Part shown: piece after piece, positions 1 to 12,333 of the stretch
Layout of the letters: each line of letters begins with the position of its first letter
How positions within the stretch are numbered: position 1 is the first letter of the stretch
Assembly: GCF_964204645.1 (NCBI RefSeq)
Contig: NC_134036.1
Location: 9,722,704 to 9,786,703, forward strand
From: Tubulanus polymorphus
Lineage: Eukaryota > Nemertea > Palaeonemertea > Tubulaniformes > Tubulanidae
Length of the DNA: 64,000 nucleotides
Direction of reading: 5' to 3'
Position numbers and translations under genes: made by a program
Notes under the pieces: model-generated
Database searches by the model: none
Seen by the model: only the letters and a program-made list of their open reading frames with translations
Told to the model about the DNA's origin: nothing

Positions 1-59
1 ATAAGAGGTGTCTCGAACAACTGGTTAGAAAACAATTATCTCAAATTTAAAATTATAAA

Positions 60-470
60 TCTTCATTCGGAACTGTTAAAATCCGAGTTCCCAAAGGCTC
101 AATTGTTGGTCCCTTGCTTTTTTGTTATACGTTAATAACTGAATTAAATTTTCTCGTGTGTTAAAACTATATTGTTTGCTGATGACGCAAGTGCATTTTT
201 ATAGTTACAACAATTTAGACAGATTAGTGTGTACTGTACATATTGAATTATCAAAATTTTCACCTGGTTTCAAACAAACAAGTTGCCATTTAATGTATAG
301 AAGACGTCATTTATGGTTTCCGGTAGATTATTGAAAAAAAAAATTTGAGAATAGTGGACAAGTCAATGTCACAAACTTTGTTGGAGTTCTTATTGGCAGA
401 TATCTAAACTGGGACGATCTAATAAAATTATATTAATATATTGATAACCCCAAACTAGGTACTTTTATCA
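60..470 (+). pseudogene. Decayed LINE reverse transcriptase fragment
   Basis: Broken reading frames contain recognisable non-LTR reverse transcriptase pieces. PKGSIVGPLLF starts at 90 (the PQG-S-LGPLLF motif), FADDA lies at about 175-189 (the YADD catalytic motif), and a downstream segment near 290-410 reads like the usual K-T-x-FMVF stretch followed by GVLIGRYLNWDD. Stops and frameshifts separate these pieces, so the copy is dead. The order fits a Jockey/CR1-like LINE on the plus strand. The clade cannot be fixed from so short a piece. Confidence 0.6.
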
Positions 471-3300
471 ACTAAATCGTCCACTCTGAATTATCAAAAT
501 CATTCGAAAATCATTGAAGCAGCCAAAATTTTCAAATCTACACTCATAATAGTCGGTGACGTCTAGATTTACACACACTTTCTCACAATAGCCAAAGAAG
601 AACAATTTCTGTTAAATATCTGGAAAATTCAAAACTGTTTCTGAGAAATTCTAGAGAAAATAACTTTGCTCTTGATTACATTATACATTTATCCTCTAAT
701 TAAAACTCAAACTATAGTTATATTGAAAAAAATAACTTACATGTTTATCTATCTGTTTATTATGTGTGCAATTGTCTGTGTTGAGGGTTGACTGTGAGCG
801 TGTTTTTTTGTTATCTTTCCCCTTTTTCTTTTCCACTTTTCTATTTTGAGGGACCTATTAATATAAACCCTTTCTTAGTTTCTACGGAGCCATTCGAGTC
901 TAATTAACATATTTTGTATTACGCATTTGTGCACTATGCTGAATATTATATTTGAAAAATGGAGCGTTCATTCATCCTTTCCAGGTGCCACTTTTTATTC
1001 GTGTGCTGTATCTATTCCTGTTAAAGGGAAAATCACTTTGTCGATTACTAGCTTTATATATAATCATTGTCTGAATGCAGAATGAAAGCAGTTCTGAGAA
1101 AATAGTTGAAGTATGTTCTGAAGGCTGCCCTCTCATTAAAAGGTTAAAAAAGCTTGGACCTGAAACTGGATACAATGCTTTTTAAAAAGCAGAGTTAACA
1201 AAACTTCATTTAATGGGATTAAATGATGTAACTGAATTTATTAAGTAAATTCCTAAAATTACGCCCAGTTAAGTCCGATATAAAACTAAAACGTACGGAA
1301 AGCCTCGCTTGCCCGTATGTTTGCGCAATCTGCGGTAAAACGGCAGCAACATTTCAGCTCGTAGAGTCCCTACGAAAGATTTCTACCGGTGTTGCTGTTC
1401 CACGCCGTAGTTTTAAGCAAAAAAAAACTGCGGGACGAATGCTCGTCCATGCAGCAGCGTGTCGCGTTCAGCGAAACGACGAGTATGTTCTCTTCTCCCC
1501 CCGATCATGTACCTATTCCCCTGGCTCGAATTTACGATAACAAGTCCAATGACTTGCTCTTTCTTCATTAGCATTATCACAAGCACCATGTGTGCAATGT
1601 TTGTTCGTTAGGTGCTTCACCGCACGTATGTATTCTTGCTAAGTGTACACTCGAATGGCTGTCCGCCACTGTGGCTCCTGCTATGGTGAACCTAGCGACT
1701 TCTTTCTATGGAAGCCTTGCTGCACATTTCACTTGGAAAATTCTTGCTTGTCTAGTCCGTTGTAATGTTTCTTTCGTGTATTTTGAACAATTACCACGAA
1801 AACAATTATGTTCAAACTTATTCAGATTCATAACATACAACCGGGATACGTTCCGAGGGTTCATATCCATGCTCACTGCTTCTTGCTTCCGTGTCTCTGG
1901 AGGTCACGTCATCTCCACGGCTGTACACGCCGGCAATAATTCGTGACCTCGACCTCATTAAATATTCTGACGCGCACCGACTCAACGGCATTCACGCGTC
2001 TGCTGAGTCTCGCGCATCTGCGAGATTATTTCGAGAAATGTTTGTAAAGTTGATGAAACCCAACTCTGCATAGCTGTTTACTAAAACATAGATTAAATGT
2101 TTAGAAATATGAAGTGGTTTGAAAAAAAAAATTAACCCGTGTGAGATATAAATTGGTAATAATTTGATCATGTGACTTGGCGTAAAAACAACATGGCTCC
2201 CGTCGTCCTCATGATAACAGGGGATTACGACATGATTTTAAACATTCCCAATTGTTAAATAATCTGTTGGTGCTTTTATAATCACTCCTGGAAATAAAAG
2301 CATTTAGAAATTCGCTGGGTGATGTTAATTGAGAGGATTAATATGTTAAATTTGTAACATAAGTGGATTTTCGCCGCGCGACGACTACGGACTCGACTTA
2401 TTTCTGGGTTCGGTTGAGCCAGGTTTCCTGGTTAGATCGGTGGATGAAGAGGGTTTTTATGGTTAGCCTTTCTTCTGTCAGTGTCTGTTTAGGCTCATGG
2501 GGTTCAGCGGAGTATTTGCAAGAGTTAAAAGAGTTGGCCAAAACGAAAAATCATGGAAAGGTAGGTAGGCTATTTTGAGTTTTCAGCCAATTGGCTAGGC
2601 TATTTGCACTAAATGTGTTATCCTACATACCTGAAATGGCATACAGCTTAAAATCCATCATCGAGTGAGTACTCTTTCCATTTTTAGGTCAGCGATTGAT
2701 GAATAGGTACCTGCGGCCAGTACCGATGTCGATGATGCTCTCGGTAGGGGAATTTTCAGCAAATCTTGCCTGCGTACAATATTTTGAAGTTTAGAAACTA
2801 GGAGATGGTTTACAACAGAGAAACTGAATTAACTACCAGCAGTTGATCAGAAAACGTGTATGTATTTCTTTTATTAAAATTATTGACTTAAGTATACAAT
2901 TGGCATTTGTATTCTTTTAAAAAACACGCGCTAGAATGTGGGCTTTGATACTCGGAAATCAATTAGGCTTTAGCTTAAATAACATTTAGCAATGAAGTTG
3001 CTTGCTTTGATAAATAATTATACTCGTGATCCCTCTTCTCACGTCGAACGGCAATAGGCCTAATTATCCTGTGTAGATCTGAGAAATATTTAATTATATA
3101 CTCACAAGGTTAACGCCCACATTCAAGTGCGTATGATAAAGAGCAATATCATGGTATTATTTCATTATTCAGGCTTTTTACAGATTTGACATTCACGTAT
3201 ACAAGTACCTTCATTTGAGTATTTCTTGATCCGCAAGTGCATTTTCTGGCAACTTTGGTGAATTTTGCTGAATTTTTTTGCTGATTTTGTAGAATACAAA
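471..3300. other. No gene recognised
   Basis: No convincing coding region, RNA gene or bounded repeat is visible. Open frames at 1389-1571, 1590-1946 and 2363-2578 are short and lack recognisable motifs. The segment around 1290-2050 is somewhat richer in G+C and CpG than its surroundings and may be a remnant of an older element or a host exon. Confidence 0.4.
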
Positions 3301-3309
3301 ATTTCGTGA

Positions 3310-5620
3310 ACATTAATTTCGATTCGTGAACATTAATTTTGCTTTCTGAACCTTATTTCTTACACAGGAATAGATTCTTTTATCCGCATTCATGCTAGCA
3401 TGTTTGCTCTCTATCCCCTGTTCTCTAAAAATTCCCAGCGACTTCCATGTTCTTACAAAATCTGGAACATGGTATATCAAAGCATGGAGCTTGGGGGTTA
3501 TTGTTTCGTTTGGAAAATTCGCGGGGAACCATATACCAAAATCTCTACACAGTTCATCCAGTTTATCAATTTCAGCTTGTGAAAGAAAACGGCATGCAGT
3601 ATACAATGAATAAAGTTCTTCAAACTTTTCGAATAATTGCAAAAGTACCCTTTTCTCATCTGGATATGCGCCTAATACTGAAATCAGTTTTTTGGATTGT
3701 TTATGTTTTTGTTCGCATCTACAAGGAATAGCTTATGAATATGGTTCCCTACGAACGAATTCGAGTGATATGCTTGGCGATCGCACCCGATAATAGCATT
3801 CAAATTTTTATTCAGATCGAGTTGCAATGGGCCCATTTGTGTTTGAATTTGTGCATAGATTTCTGAAAGTTTCTTTTTTCGGGGAGCAAGTTGTATATTA
3901 ATTGATGGGATAACTATGTCTTTCAGTTTCATCATGTACGATTCTTGTTCTTTGAGGAATTTTGCAGCGGTGACAAACTTTGTTGCGCCTGATGCACAAT
4001 CTACGCACTGAAAATGGGTAATGAAATCTAGAGACGAATTGACACACGATACGTGATACGGATTATCACAGGTGAAACAGTAACAAAACTCGCCCGACGG
4101 ATTAGGAATGTCCCGAATCACACATATCGGTGCACCATATCGAAATGGAGTTGAACGATGCTTTTTGGCCTTTTTAAGTAATTCGATTGTTGTCTGATAA
4201 TCTCTCATTTTTTCTTTCTTTTCCGTCAGTTCATTTTCTAGTAATGAAACTTCCTTAGACGCGCTCTGCCATTTTTCCCACAATTGTGGATCTCGATTAT
4301 TCAATGTTTTCTCGTCTAATGCTTGACATCTTTTTTCGAGGATTTCAAAGAAATTGAGACCGAGACCTAATGAAATATGTAACGGGGGATAACCAGATGA
4401 TCCATGTCAAATGGCTGAAATAGCATTCTTCCATTTATGCTAAATGACTTAGGTCCGACGACATGAGGATTACCTGTGATATGGTTTGCGTTTTCTATGT
4501 AATGCTGAATATCCCGCAGTTGGTATCGTTTAACATGCGGGCTGTGAGGTTCGCCATTTTTTTCCTTAAGTCCTCGAGTGGAATCATGCACCACAGGCAA
4601 GGAAAATATGCCGTGGAGCCTTGGTGCCCCATCAGCTGACACAAATAATGGATCTCGCCATTATAAAAAACTCTATACGCACGGTTTATGCCATCGATGC
4701 AAACGTTTTCATTACTCTGAATATTTTCAAGTTGGTCTCTAAAACGGCCGAAGATCAATCTCAGATTTTCAGTTGTATCAACTGCCTCGAAATACCCTAT
4801 CAATTCCAAAAAAATCTGGACTATTTGGACTCGGTCCATTGATAATTGAAAATACCATCTTTGTACTGCCGTCCTTATCAACACCTACTTTTAACCAAAT
4901 CTCATTATGAAAATGTTGGGAATGAATAAGCGAATAGTTTGAATTTAGTTTCTGCACGCTGTTTTCGACAGATCCAATTACGTCGTTTACAATTACAAAT
5001 GGCGCTGATTTCTTTTCATGACTCCTTGAGGATATCTCCATCTCCTCAGTTCCCGTGACAATGAATGGAAGAAAATTTGCAGTTCTACCTTGCAGTTCTT
5101 TTCGGATCTAATTAGCTGATGGGAATATAGGAATTCGAAAGTTAGTTGCGAGGCGTTTCAAATCTAGAAGTTGCTTCATAGAAAGCCGTAGAGCTAGTTT
5201 GATTTCGGTTGCTTCAGCACTAGTCAGTGTTCGGAATAAATTGTAATTTGCGTACTGTAAGGCTTTGGATAGCAACTGTGGGTAACGACTTATCATATGC
5301 CCCAATGCAAATGCAGTTTCATCATCTTCCCGCGGGCAAGATGATAATATTTCGCATACAGTTTTAATTTTAGTAGCTCTTTCATCAAGTGTCCTTGTTT
5401 TAGCTTTGCTGGATTGAATTGTTGGGGTTTCTAATTTACAGTAGGAAGCAGCTGACATTGGATGATTGAGTTTACTGCCTTTAAAAACACCAGTTTTTTC
5501 ATCACTCGTTTTAACTTCAATGATCTTATTGTCTTGGCTCAATTCAGTAAATTTATCTATTTGACCTTGAAGCTTGAGAACTATTAACGAACTGCCATCC
5601 TGTTTGAAGGTTGTGAATAC
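3310..5620 (-). pseudogene. RAG1/Transib-like transposase, decayed copy 1
   Basis: On the minus strand this follows the 851-residue transposase at 49570-52989 nearly end to end, but in six or more broken frames. Pieces lie at 5108-5542 (N-terminal region with LLDLKR), 4778-5041 (HNEIWLKVGVDK, holding the first catalytic Asp, then SPNSPD), 4495-4884 (TENLRLIFGRFRDQLE, GHQGSTAYFPCLWC), 4367-4642, 3684-4304 (GAPICVI, a PHD-like CFTCDNPYHVSC, then DRQAYHSNSFVGNHIHKL) and 3313-3642 (GIWFPANFP, ITPKLHALIYHVPDF, EQGIESKHASMN, holding the catalytic Glu). Frameshifts and a TAG near 5100 separate the pieces. It is a dead relative of the intact copy, not a recent duplicate, because protein identity is only moderate. 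Confidence 0.85.
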
Positions 5621-8600
5621 CTAAATTGGAGATTGAGATTCTTAGTAAATATTTCATTTCACATCATTTTATATCATATATTATAAAGTACAATCTATTT
5701 TGTTTGAAATATATGTATAGCATAAGACTTCTGAGTTTGAACATTTCATTTTTAAGTTTTAATCATCAAAGAAAACGATACTACCAACATAACACATGCC
5801 CATTTTGAAAGGGGTACATGTATAGATCATATATCAAGATGATCCATTGAAGCAACTTCATTTGGCCATCTTGATTCCGATCAGACCAGTTTTTAGGCAG
5901 AAGAACTATCAGTGTAGATATACATTCAAAAAATATCAAGAAAATCTAGTGGAGGGTCTTCAAATCTAAAGAAAATAACTTCATTCCTTCTACGGATGAA
6001 TGGATGACCAAACATACAAAAATGAAATGCAAAAGCTAGCTGGCATTTAAGTCCCAAGTGGGCTACTTGTTTTGTCTTATTAATCGACTGCACTGTATAT
6101 GTGATAAGGGTAATGGCTATGGCTTATCTGTTCAACATTACTCACTATCGATTGTTATTTCATCCAATCGACGACCGCTGTACTTGTTCACAGATCCATT
6201 TTCTACTGCCACCAACAGACGTGTGACTTAAGTTTTCTCAAGAACAGAACTTTGCAGGCGATAGACATCCGTATGGATATTAACATTGTGCCCCATATGG
6301 TCACATACCATAGCTAGCTCATTATGTGGCATATCGAGCAACTACAAAGAAGAAGGTTACAAATTGTTGCTCAGAATAATAATAGTTTCATAAACTAAGG
6401 TTCAAACATTCATATAAATGCTCATCATGATGATGATTAAGAAACCTTTCTCGCATAAAAAAAATCATATTTACGTAGCTGAAAAAATAGATGTGACAAA
6501 AGGGACTAAAAATCTATCTAAATACTATCTAAATCTAATACTGCTTAAATTTGACAGCCAATTTCCAATTTGCAGTAAGATTATGGTCACTAATATCCCT
6601 TTCTGACGCTAGATAGAATCAGCAAGGTCATTTTCGGTGCAGCAGAAATACGTATGCATTTCCAGCGCGAACATACGTGGTCCTATTTTTATCTCCCGTT
6701 CATTAGAATGCCGGCCAACGATGCACCATATTCGAGGTATGCTACCTGTACTGATTTTTTCTAGCACTTCACGTCCTTTGAAATCTAGACAAGAAAGGAA
6801 CTCTAGGGTGATAAGCTTTGCAGTTGTAGCTTTGTCATAATTAAAACCAAGACAATATATATCGTATACCATTCATCGCTGTAGCGGGACAGCGATTCGT
6901 CTAACATTCGCTCGAATGAGAAGTCCTACTCAAAAGTTTTGTCAAGTTCAATGTGTGACCATTGTTCAATGCTATATCCTTGGAAAGATGCACCTACTCT
7001 CAGAGTCCCGGTTCAAAGGGTCTCACCTACTCTCAGGGTCCCGGTTCTTGTATTATTTTCTTCCTCCTCGTGTACTCTTCCTACCCAGTGACATTGTTGC
7101 CGATCCTGATGTTTTGAAATGTAAGCAACAACAAACTTCTTTTGAAACATTGAAAGCATCAACTTTGTGATCCGAGGATCGTTCTCTTTTGGCTCATTTG
7201 CTAGTTGCTATATCTTTCTAAATCTCGCCTTTTCGCCAACCGTCGGGTGGCCCCAATGCCGCTATAGACCGAATGCCGCCATAGACCGAAGATTTCGCTG
7301 TGGAAATAGTAAACGCTTTCCATTTCACTAAACGTTTCGAGAATGATTAGTCGTCCATTTTGCTCGTGTCGTCCACAATTCTTGCACGCCGGTGTAAAAA
7401 CCTCGTATTTCCTTTCTCCCTATTCACTGTCGATTACCCTGTTGAAAATTGATTCCAGCTTTAAACTGGCCGAATACCATAGGCCTATACTTAGCAGGGA
7501 TGAAACGCATGTGAAAGAAACGTAAACATTTCGGAAAATTATGCTTTAACAAAATTGTAGTTATTGACATGTTGTATGATTGTGGTGAGTTTTAAGGTCA
7601 TCGCTTTCTATATGATTTCAAATGTTAACCAAGGTGTGTTGAATATCGGAATTTTCTGTTGGGCATTTCAAACCATTGGCGTGGTGTCTCTGGACCTCTT
7701 AGATTAAATTGAAATCCTAGTGGAGGTTCTTTCACGAAAAAAAAAATGTTGTACTAACGATTTAACTGATGTTCTATTCATTGACGGATGATATCATACT
7801 AGCAATAGCCCTAGTATGAAATGAGAACATAACAAAAAATGGAACATAAATGATACAAGTAACCAGACGAATGCAAAATGTGTTTACAAAGGTTTTACAA
7901 TAGTTATATGGCAGCTCTACATTGATCCGAAATTTACCTTGTTTCTCATCAAATCTCCCTTAGCCTAAGCCATGTCAAGGGCAAAATATGGTCATTTTCT
8001 GGAGTTTTTCTTAAAGAAAAAAGTTCATTGGTTCTCAAGGATTCTTTAGTTTTGTCTTCCTAGTACATGGAGGTCATTCATTTATTACGTACGCATGAGG
8101 GAGGAGGGTAGGGGTCAATGCAATTGCGTATGCAGGCGTGCCGCTACCGCCCCAACTACACACACTTTTTGACAGAATAAAATAGAACATAATAGAATGA
8201 AATAATCGAAATTAGCTTGGATAGAAGTTTTTGAAACACGAATTATTATTCATAATTTAGTTAGCTGACTATCTTTTGTCCTTGTACTGAATGATATGTT
8301 GGTCCCCTCTTTTGTTCATCTTTTGCGTGAAAAACCACATCATGCAGGCCATTCCATTTGCTTTTGTGAATTTTTCTCTCATGCACGATATAAGGGAATT
8401 GCTTCACTATTTTTGCTTTGCATGTGTTTTTAAATATTATAAAGTTAACACAGTAGAGGGTCTTTCTTCAAGCAGAAATTTTGCTATATTTGTCGTAACC
8501 TGTCCCCTAAATATGGCCTGGTCGCATTTTGCCCCGAGACACGGAAAGTTAAACGTGCAGTTATTTTTGTCATGTCCCGCTGTGTACATCCTAAACATTT

Positions 8601-11600
8601 ATGTATCGAGTCGACCGCATGTTAACAATCAGCGGAAAGCCTATAAAAGTCAGGGAAATTGTTTCGTTATCACAATTCTTCAAAACTCATCATCAACATC
8701 CGTCAATCTCGAATAAGTGTGATCTAGTATATCATTAGGGCTGCGTTTCTTTTTTCGTATTGTTAGTTTGGTTGTGGGTCCATGATCCCTTTCCGATATT
8801 CGTCGACAGAACGGTTGCGCTTGTACTGAAAATCATTTCTCCAAGAGATCGTAGTTTTGATCGAATCGCCGTCCTGTCATGGTTAGTTTGTCTGCTTCTG
8901 TGATATAAACCTTTACGTTCAAGGTATTTCCAGCCCAGCTCGACGGGAAAACGGACGCTCCGAGGAACACTAGCTTCTTGGCTACTGAATTCGCGTCAGC
9001 GTTGTTCAATATGTGTATTGTTGACGCCAGACGGCCAGCTGAAGTCTTTGCGTAGATCACATTATTCGGCAGTGAAACACTGATCGATCTATTCGCCGAC
9101 TCGCTGTTATTTGTTAGTGTTAATGCGATCGGTATCACCAACACGTCTTACGTCCACCTCCACATAAAACCTCTTCTTCCTACAATTCCAACAGTCTCCG
9201 CAACTACACCGAATGAAAACGTCAATGACACGTGGTAGTTTTTCCTTATGATTTCAATGTTACCAGCATATTGGCAGAGCAACTCATTGTATACGCATGT
9301 GACATAGACTTATAACGACAAGCGCCAACATCTTCCTTGCTTGTTGTTTATCGGCATCGACACGAAATATATCATCGGAATAGTTGGCCTTCATACCTGT
9401 GCGGAATTGGCTCTGTCCTAAGTGCACGGTGTCGGCCAATCGGTCAATTGCATCGCTAGTCTCTTGATAGCCTTCTTCGCACTGGCCCCTCCACTTGTTG
9501 CGTACTTGAGGCGCAGACCTAACTCTCTGAGATCGCCGCCTATTTGCTGTCCTATTGCCCTCTTGCTGAGGGGTTCATGAGGCGCCCTGTTGCTAGTACA
9601 GTTGGGGTGTCCTACTGGATGGGACCTCTTGTCCTTTATTACGCAGCCGTTACCGGTTGGACAGAGTTTTGTCTGTTGGGGGCTCCGACGATCACGTTTT
9701 TGTCGGATTGGTCCGCGCGGAAGATACGAATTGATTGAGATGCATTTTGTCCCATATTTTGTAGTCCGGTGATAATTATGCTATTCTATCGACAATCGAC
9801 GTGTGATGATTTGGCCTGCTCCTGGTGGTGCTTGGCTTTCTGTAGTAACACCTGTCTGAATGGTGTGTACTGAATGGGGAGCCCCTATGAGAAATGAGGC
9901 TTCTGGCCACATACCTTTGTTGGCAACTGACTGCTGCGGCTTAAACTGTGGCATTTCTGTAATCTAAACAAAGATATATTGCATTTATATCCAATAAACA
10001 CCTTGATAATCGTGAAGACTCCCTAGCACATAATGTTAATGTTCCTTCGTGGTAGATGCCTTTGCCATATTTTAAGGTGGAGAAAGAGACGAATCCTTCT
10101 TCCAGTTTCATTGGCAATCCATCGGCTGTGGTTTGGTTATATATACCTTTTCGTGAGCCGGTTTCCGGATTTTGAGGTTTATCTCGAAATCGCATTTTCC
10201 TGAGTTTACTCGAAACTTTTTTTCCTGAAACAAGTCCTAAGAAAAACACAAATTCAATATGTGTAAAGTTTAACAAGTTATCACTAGGCATCATGTATCA
10301 GTAGGCTTTCTTATCCAAATGTATGGATAGGAAAGCCATGGGAAAGTGAAGGTGGGTCCATTTTAAAAACATAGACTTAGCTAATGATAATGAGTGGTAC
10401 TAACCATTGTGTCATTTGGGTCAATAGGAATTTGATTAATAACTCTGGACGTTTATTATTCATAGCAACCATTGTTTTTTCTAACCCGTGAAGTGGTTGT
10501 AATTGTCCAGGCAATAGTTTTATTACCCTAATACTATATTTATCAAGTCCACAATTAAATTTTCATTGAAAAGGATTCGAAGGATCCGACTTCAAAGCGG
10601 AGGCTAATTTTTTCTGTTTATTATTCATGAAAAAAGGTATTTTACCTGCACTTTCTTTGTCCTCAGCGATCTCCTCCTAATGTGTCCCCTTCACAACAAC
10701 TAGTTGTCCATTTTGCCACTCGCATGTGCTGTCTGGTAATCTATAGTATTGCCTGTGCACCTTGATATCATAACCCATGGTCTTTCATATTCAATATCTG
10801 TGACATTGAACTGTAATGTCACTTTGAAAATCTGTACCACTTGTTATTACCACTGAATTCTCGACAAGTTGTTGTGCCAGAAAGTTCTGCTAGTAGTTGG
10901 TGTGTAACTACTTTTTTGACCAATGGTGTTGACGGGCTTGTTCATTTGGGTTGTCCTCAGCTTTCTCCTTTCTGAGGGTAATATAAGTTATAACAAGTTT
11001 TCTTATACGACCACACTCCTTCCTTATTTTCTTCTTCTTAGCGTAACATATCGCCCAACCCTCTTTTTGTACACTCTAACTTCAAAACCTTATACTTATA
11101 CACTAATTTGTACGTTCCTCACATTCCTGAACCATTTCCTCACCCGATTCTAACCTTAACCTATTTGGTATTTTCAATACCCACTACTTCCATTATACTC
11201 CGTCCTGATCCACGTTAACAATTCCATAAAAATTCCTTTTATTTTAGATATAGCTACTAAATGACCTTCCGTCTTTCTCACTAACTTCCAATTAATCAGA
11301 GCCATTTACCTTCAGTAGTGATTTAATAATATTCGTCACCTAAATTGGTTGTATGACATTCAAAGAAACTGGGTCTGTAAATCACTTCTTTTTGGGTCTG
11401 CTGAATATCAAATAAGTCTGGATCGGCGTACATTTTCCTTAACCATTTAACAAGTGGCGTCAAAGTAGGTGTATGAAAAATGAGGCATGAGGCACTAGTA
11501 GGTAGTTATGGGATCTTGAAGACCACGATAGTCTGAATGGGGTATCGATTGTTCCCAGATTCTGAACCGGTGAAATATGAAACATCAAAACGCTACTGAT

Positions 11601-11619
11601 TTCCTAATTATCAATTCTT
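5621..11619. other. No gene recognised; scattered short repeats
   Basis: About 6 kb without a supported gene. Small direct repeats are visible near 6988-7048 (two copies of a unit with CCTACTCTCAG and GTCCCGGTTC) and near 7258-7290 (two copies around ATAGACCGAA). Minus-strand open frames at 8833-9144 (103 aa) and 9941-10294 (117 aa) have no motif I recognise. A further minus-strand frame around 9290-9545 (with KWRGQCEEGYQETSDAIDRL) has a protein-like composition and could be a relic of a transposon-encoded DNA-binding protein. None is supported as a gene. Confidence 0.4.
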
Positions 11620-12045
11620 TTCAGCAGTCTCGTGCGTTTAAGAAGAACCTGATTGCGCACAGGGCTATAAGTTCGACAATCTTCATTCATGATCGCATGT
11701 TTACTATATATATGTGTATCTGAGTTCTTGGAGTTATTGTCGAGCCGGTAAATTTAGTTGGAAACCATCTGACAAAATCATGACGGTGATGTTTCAAGCT
11801 GTTTATCTCGTCTTGAAGAAAGCGATATGCTGTTTACAATGCATTGAATGTCACTGAATTTTGTGTGAAGTGTAAGTATTTTAACTTTTTCTGATGGGAA
11901 TTCATCCAAAACACTCAATAACTTCAAGGGATTGTTAGAATGGGCATGAATCTTCAATAACATGTGTATATGATTACCATTAAAACTATTAGACTGCCAA
12001 ACATGTGTATATGATTTCAATTAAAACTATTAGACTGCCAGGCAA
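11620..12045 (-). pseudogene. RAG1/Transib-like transposase, fragment (copy 2)
   Basis: The minus strand contains the C-terminal third of the transposase family in shifting frames. NSFNGNHIHMLL and NNPLKLLSVLDEFP match the region before the second helical domain. Other frames give RFLQDEINSL, RWFPTKF and TITP, and near 11640-11720 SKHAIMNEDCRTYSPVRNQV, which lines up with the segment carrying the catalytic Glu in the intact copy. The segment just before it is damaged. The fragment ends about 50 bp before the left end of the TIR element at 12099. Confidence 0.75.
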
Positions 12046-12098
12046 TACCAATTTTCGTGCAACTTATTATCAAGGGCTCTTTGTATAGGATCCATATT

Positions 12099-12333
12099 AC
12101 GGTTCCTGAACTTCGCTGAAAAAGCTGAAACACTGAAACGCTGAATCGCTGAAATAAAAACGCTGAAATTTCAGGGAATTTCCGAAAAACGCCGAAATTT
12201 CAGGGAATTCCCGAAAAACGCTGAAATCGTGCTAGGTACCGACAATACACGTTTTGAAATAATTTCCGGGCCGGTATCCGCTGCCGAGTCCTGAACCGTC
12301 TTTTATTCTCCACCTTCGGTTACAGAGACATGC
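12099..12333 (+). repeat. Left terminal inverted repeat of the 2.66-kb element
   Basis: Pairs with 14526-14760. It is rich in GCTGAAA subrepeats and ends inward at ACAGAGACATGC. Confidence 0.9.

Noticed and set aside
8291-8716. 141-residue plus-strand open frame
   Set aside because: No recognisable motif, irregular composition, no neighbouring support; probably chance.
8833-10294. Minus-strand open frames of 103 and 117 residues
   Set aside because: Protein-like in places but with no motif or splice context strong enough to call a gene.
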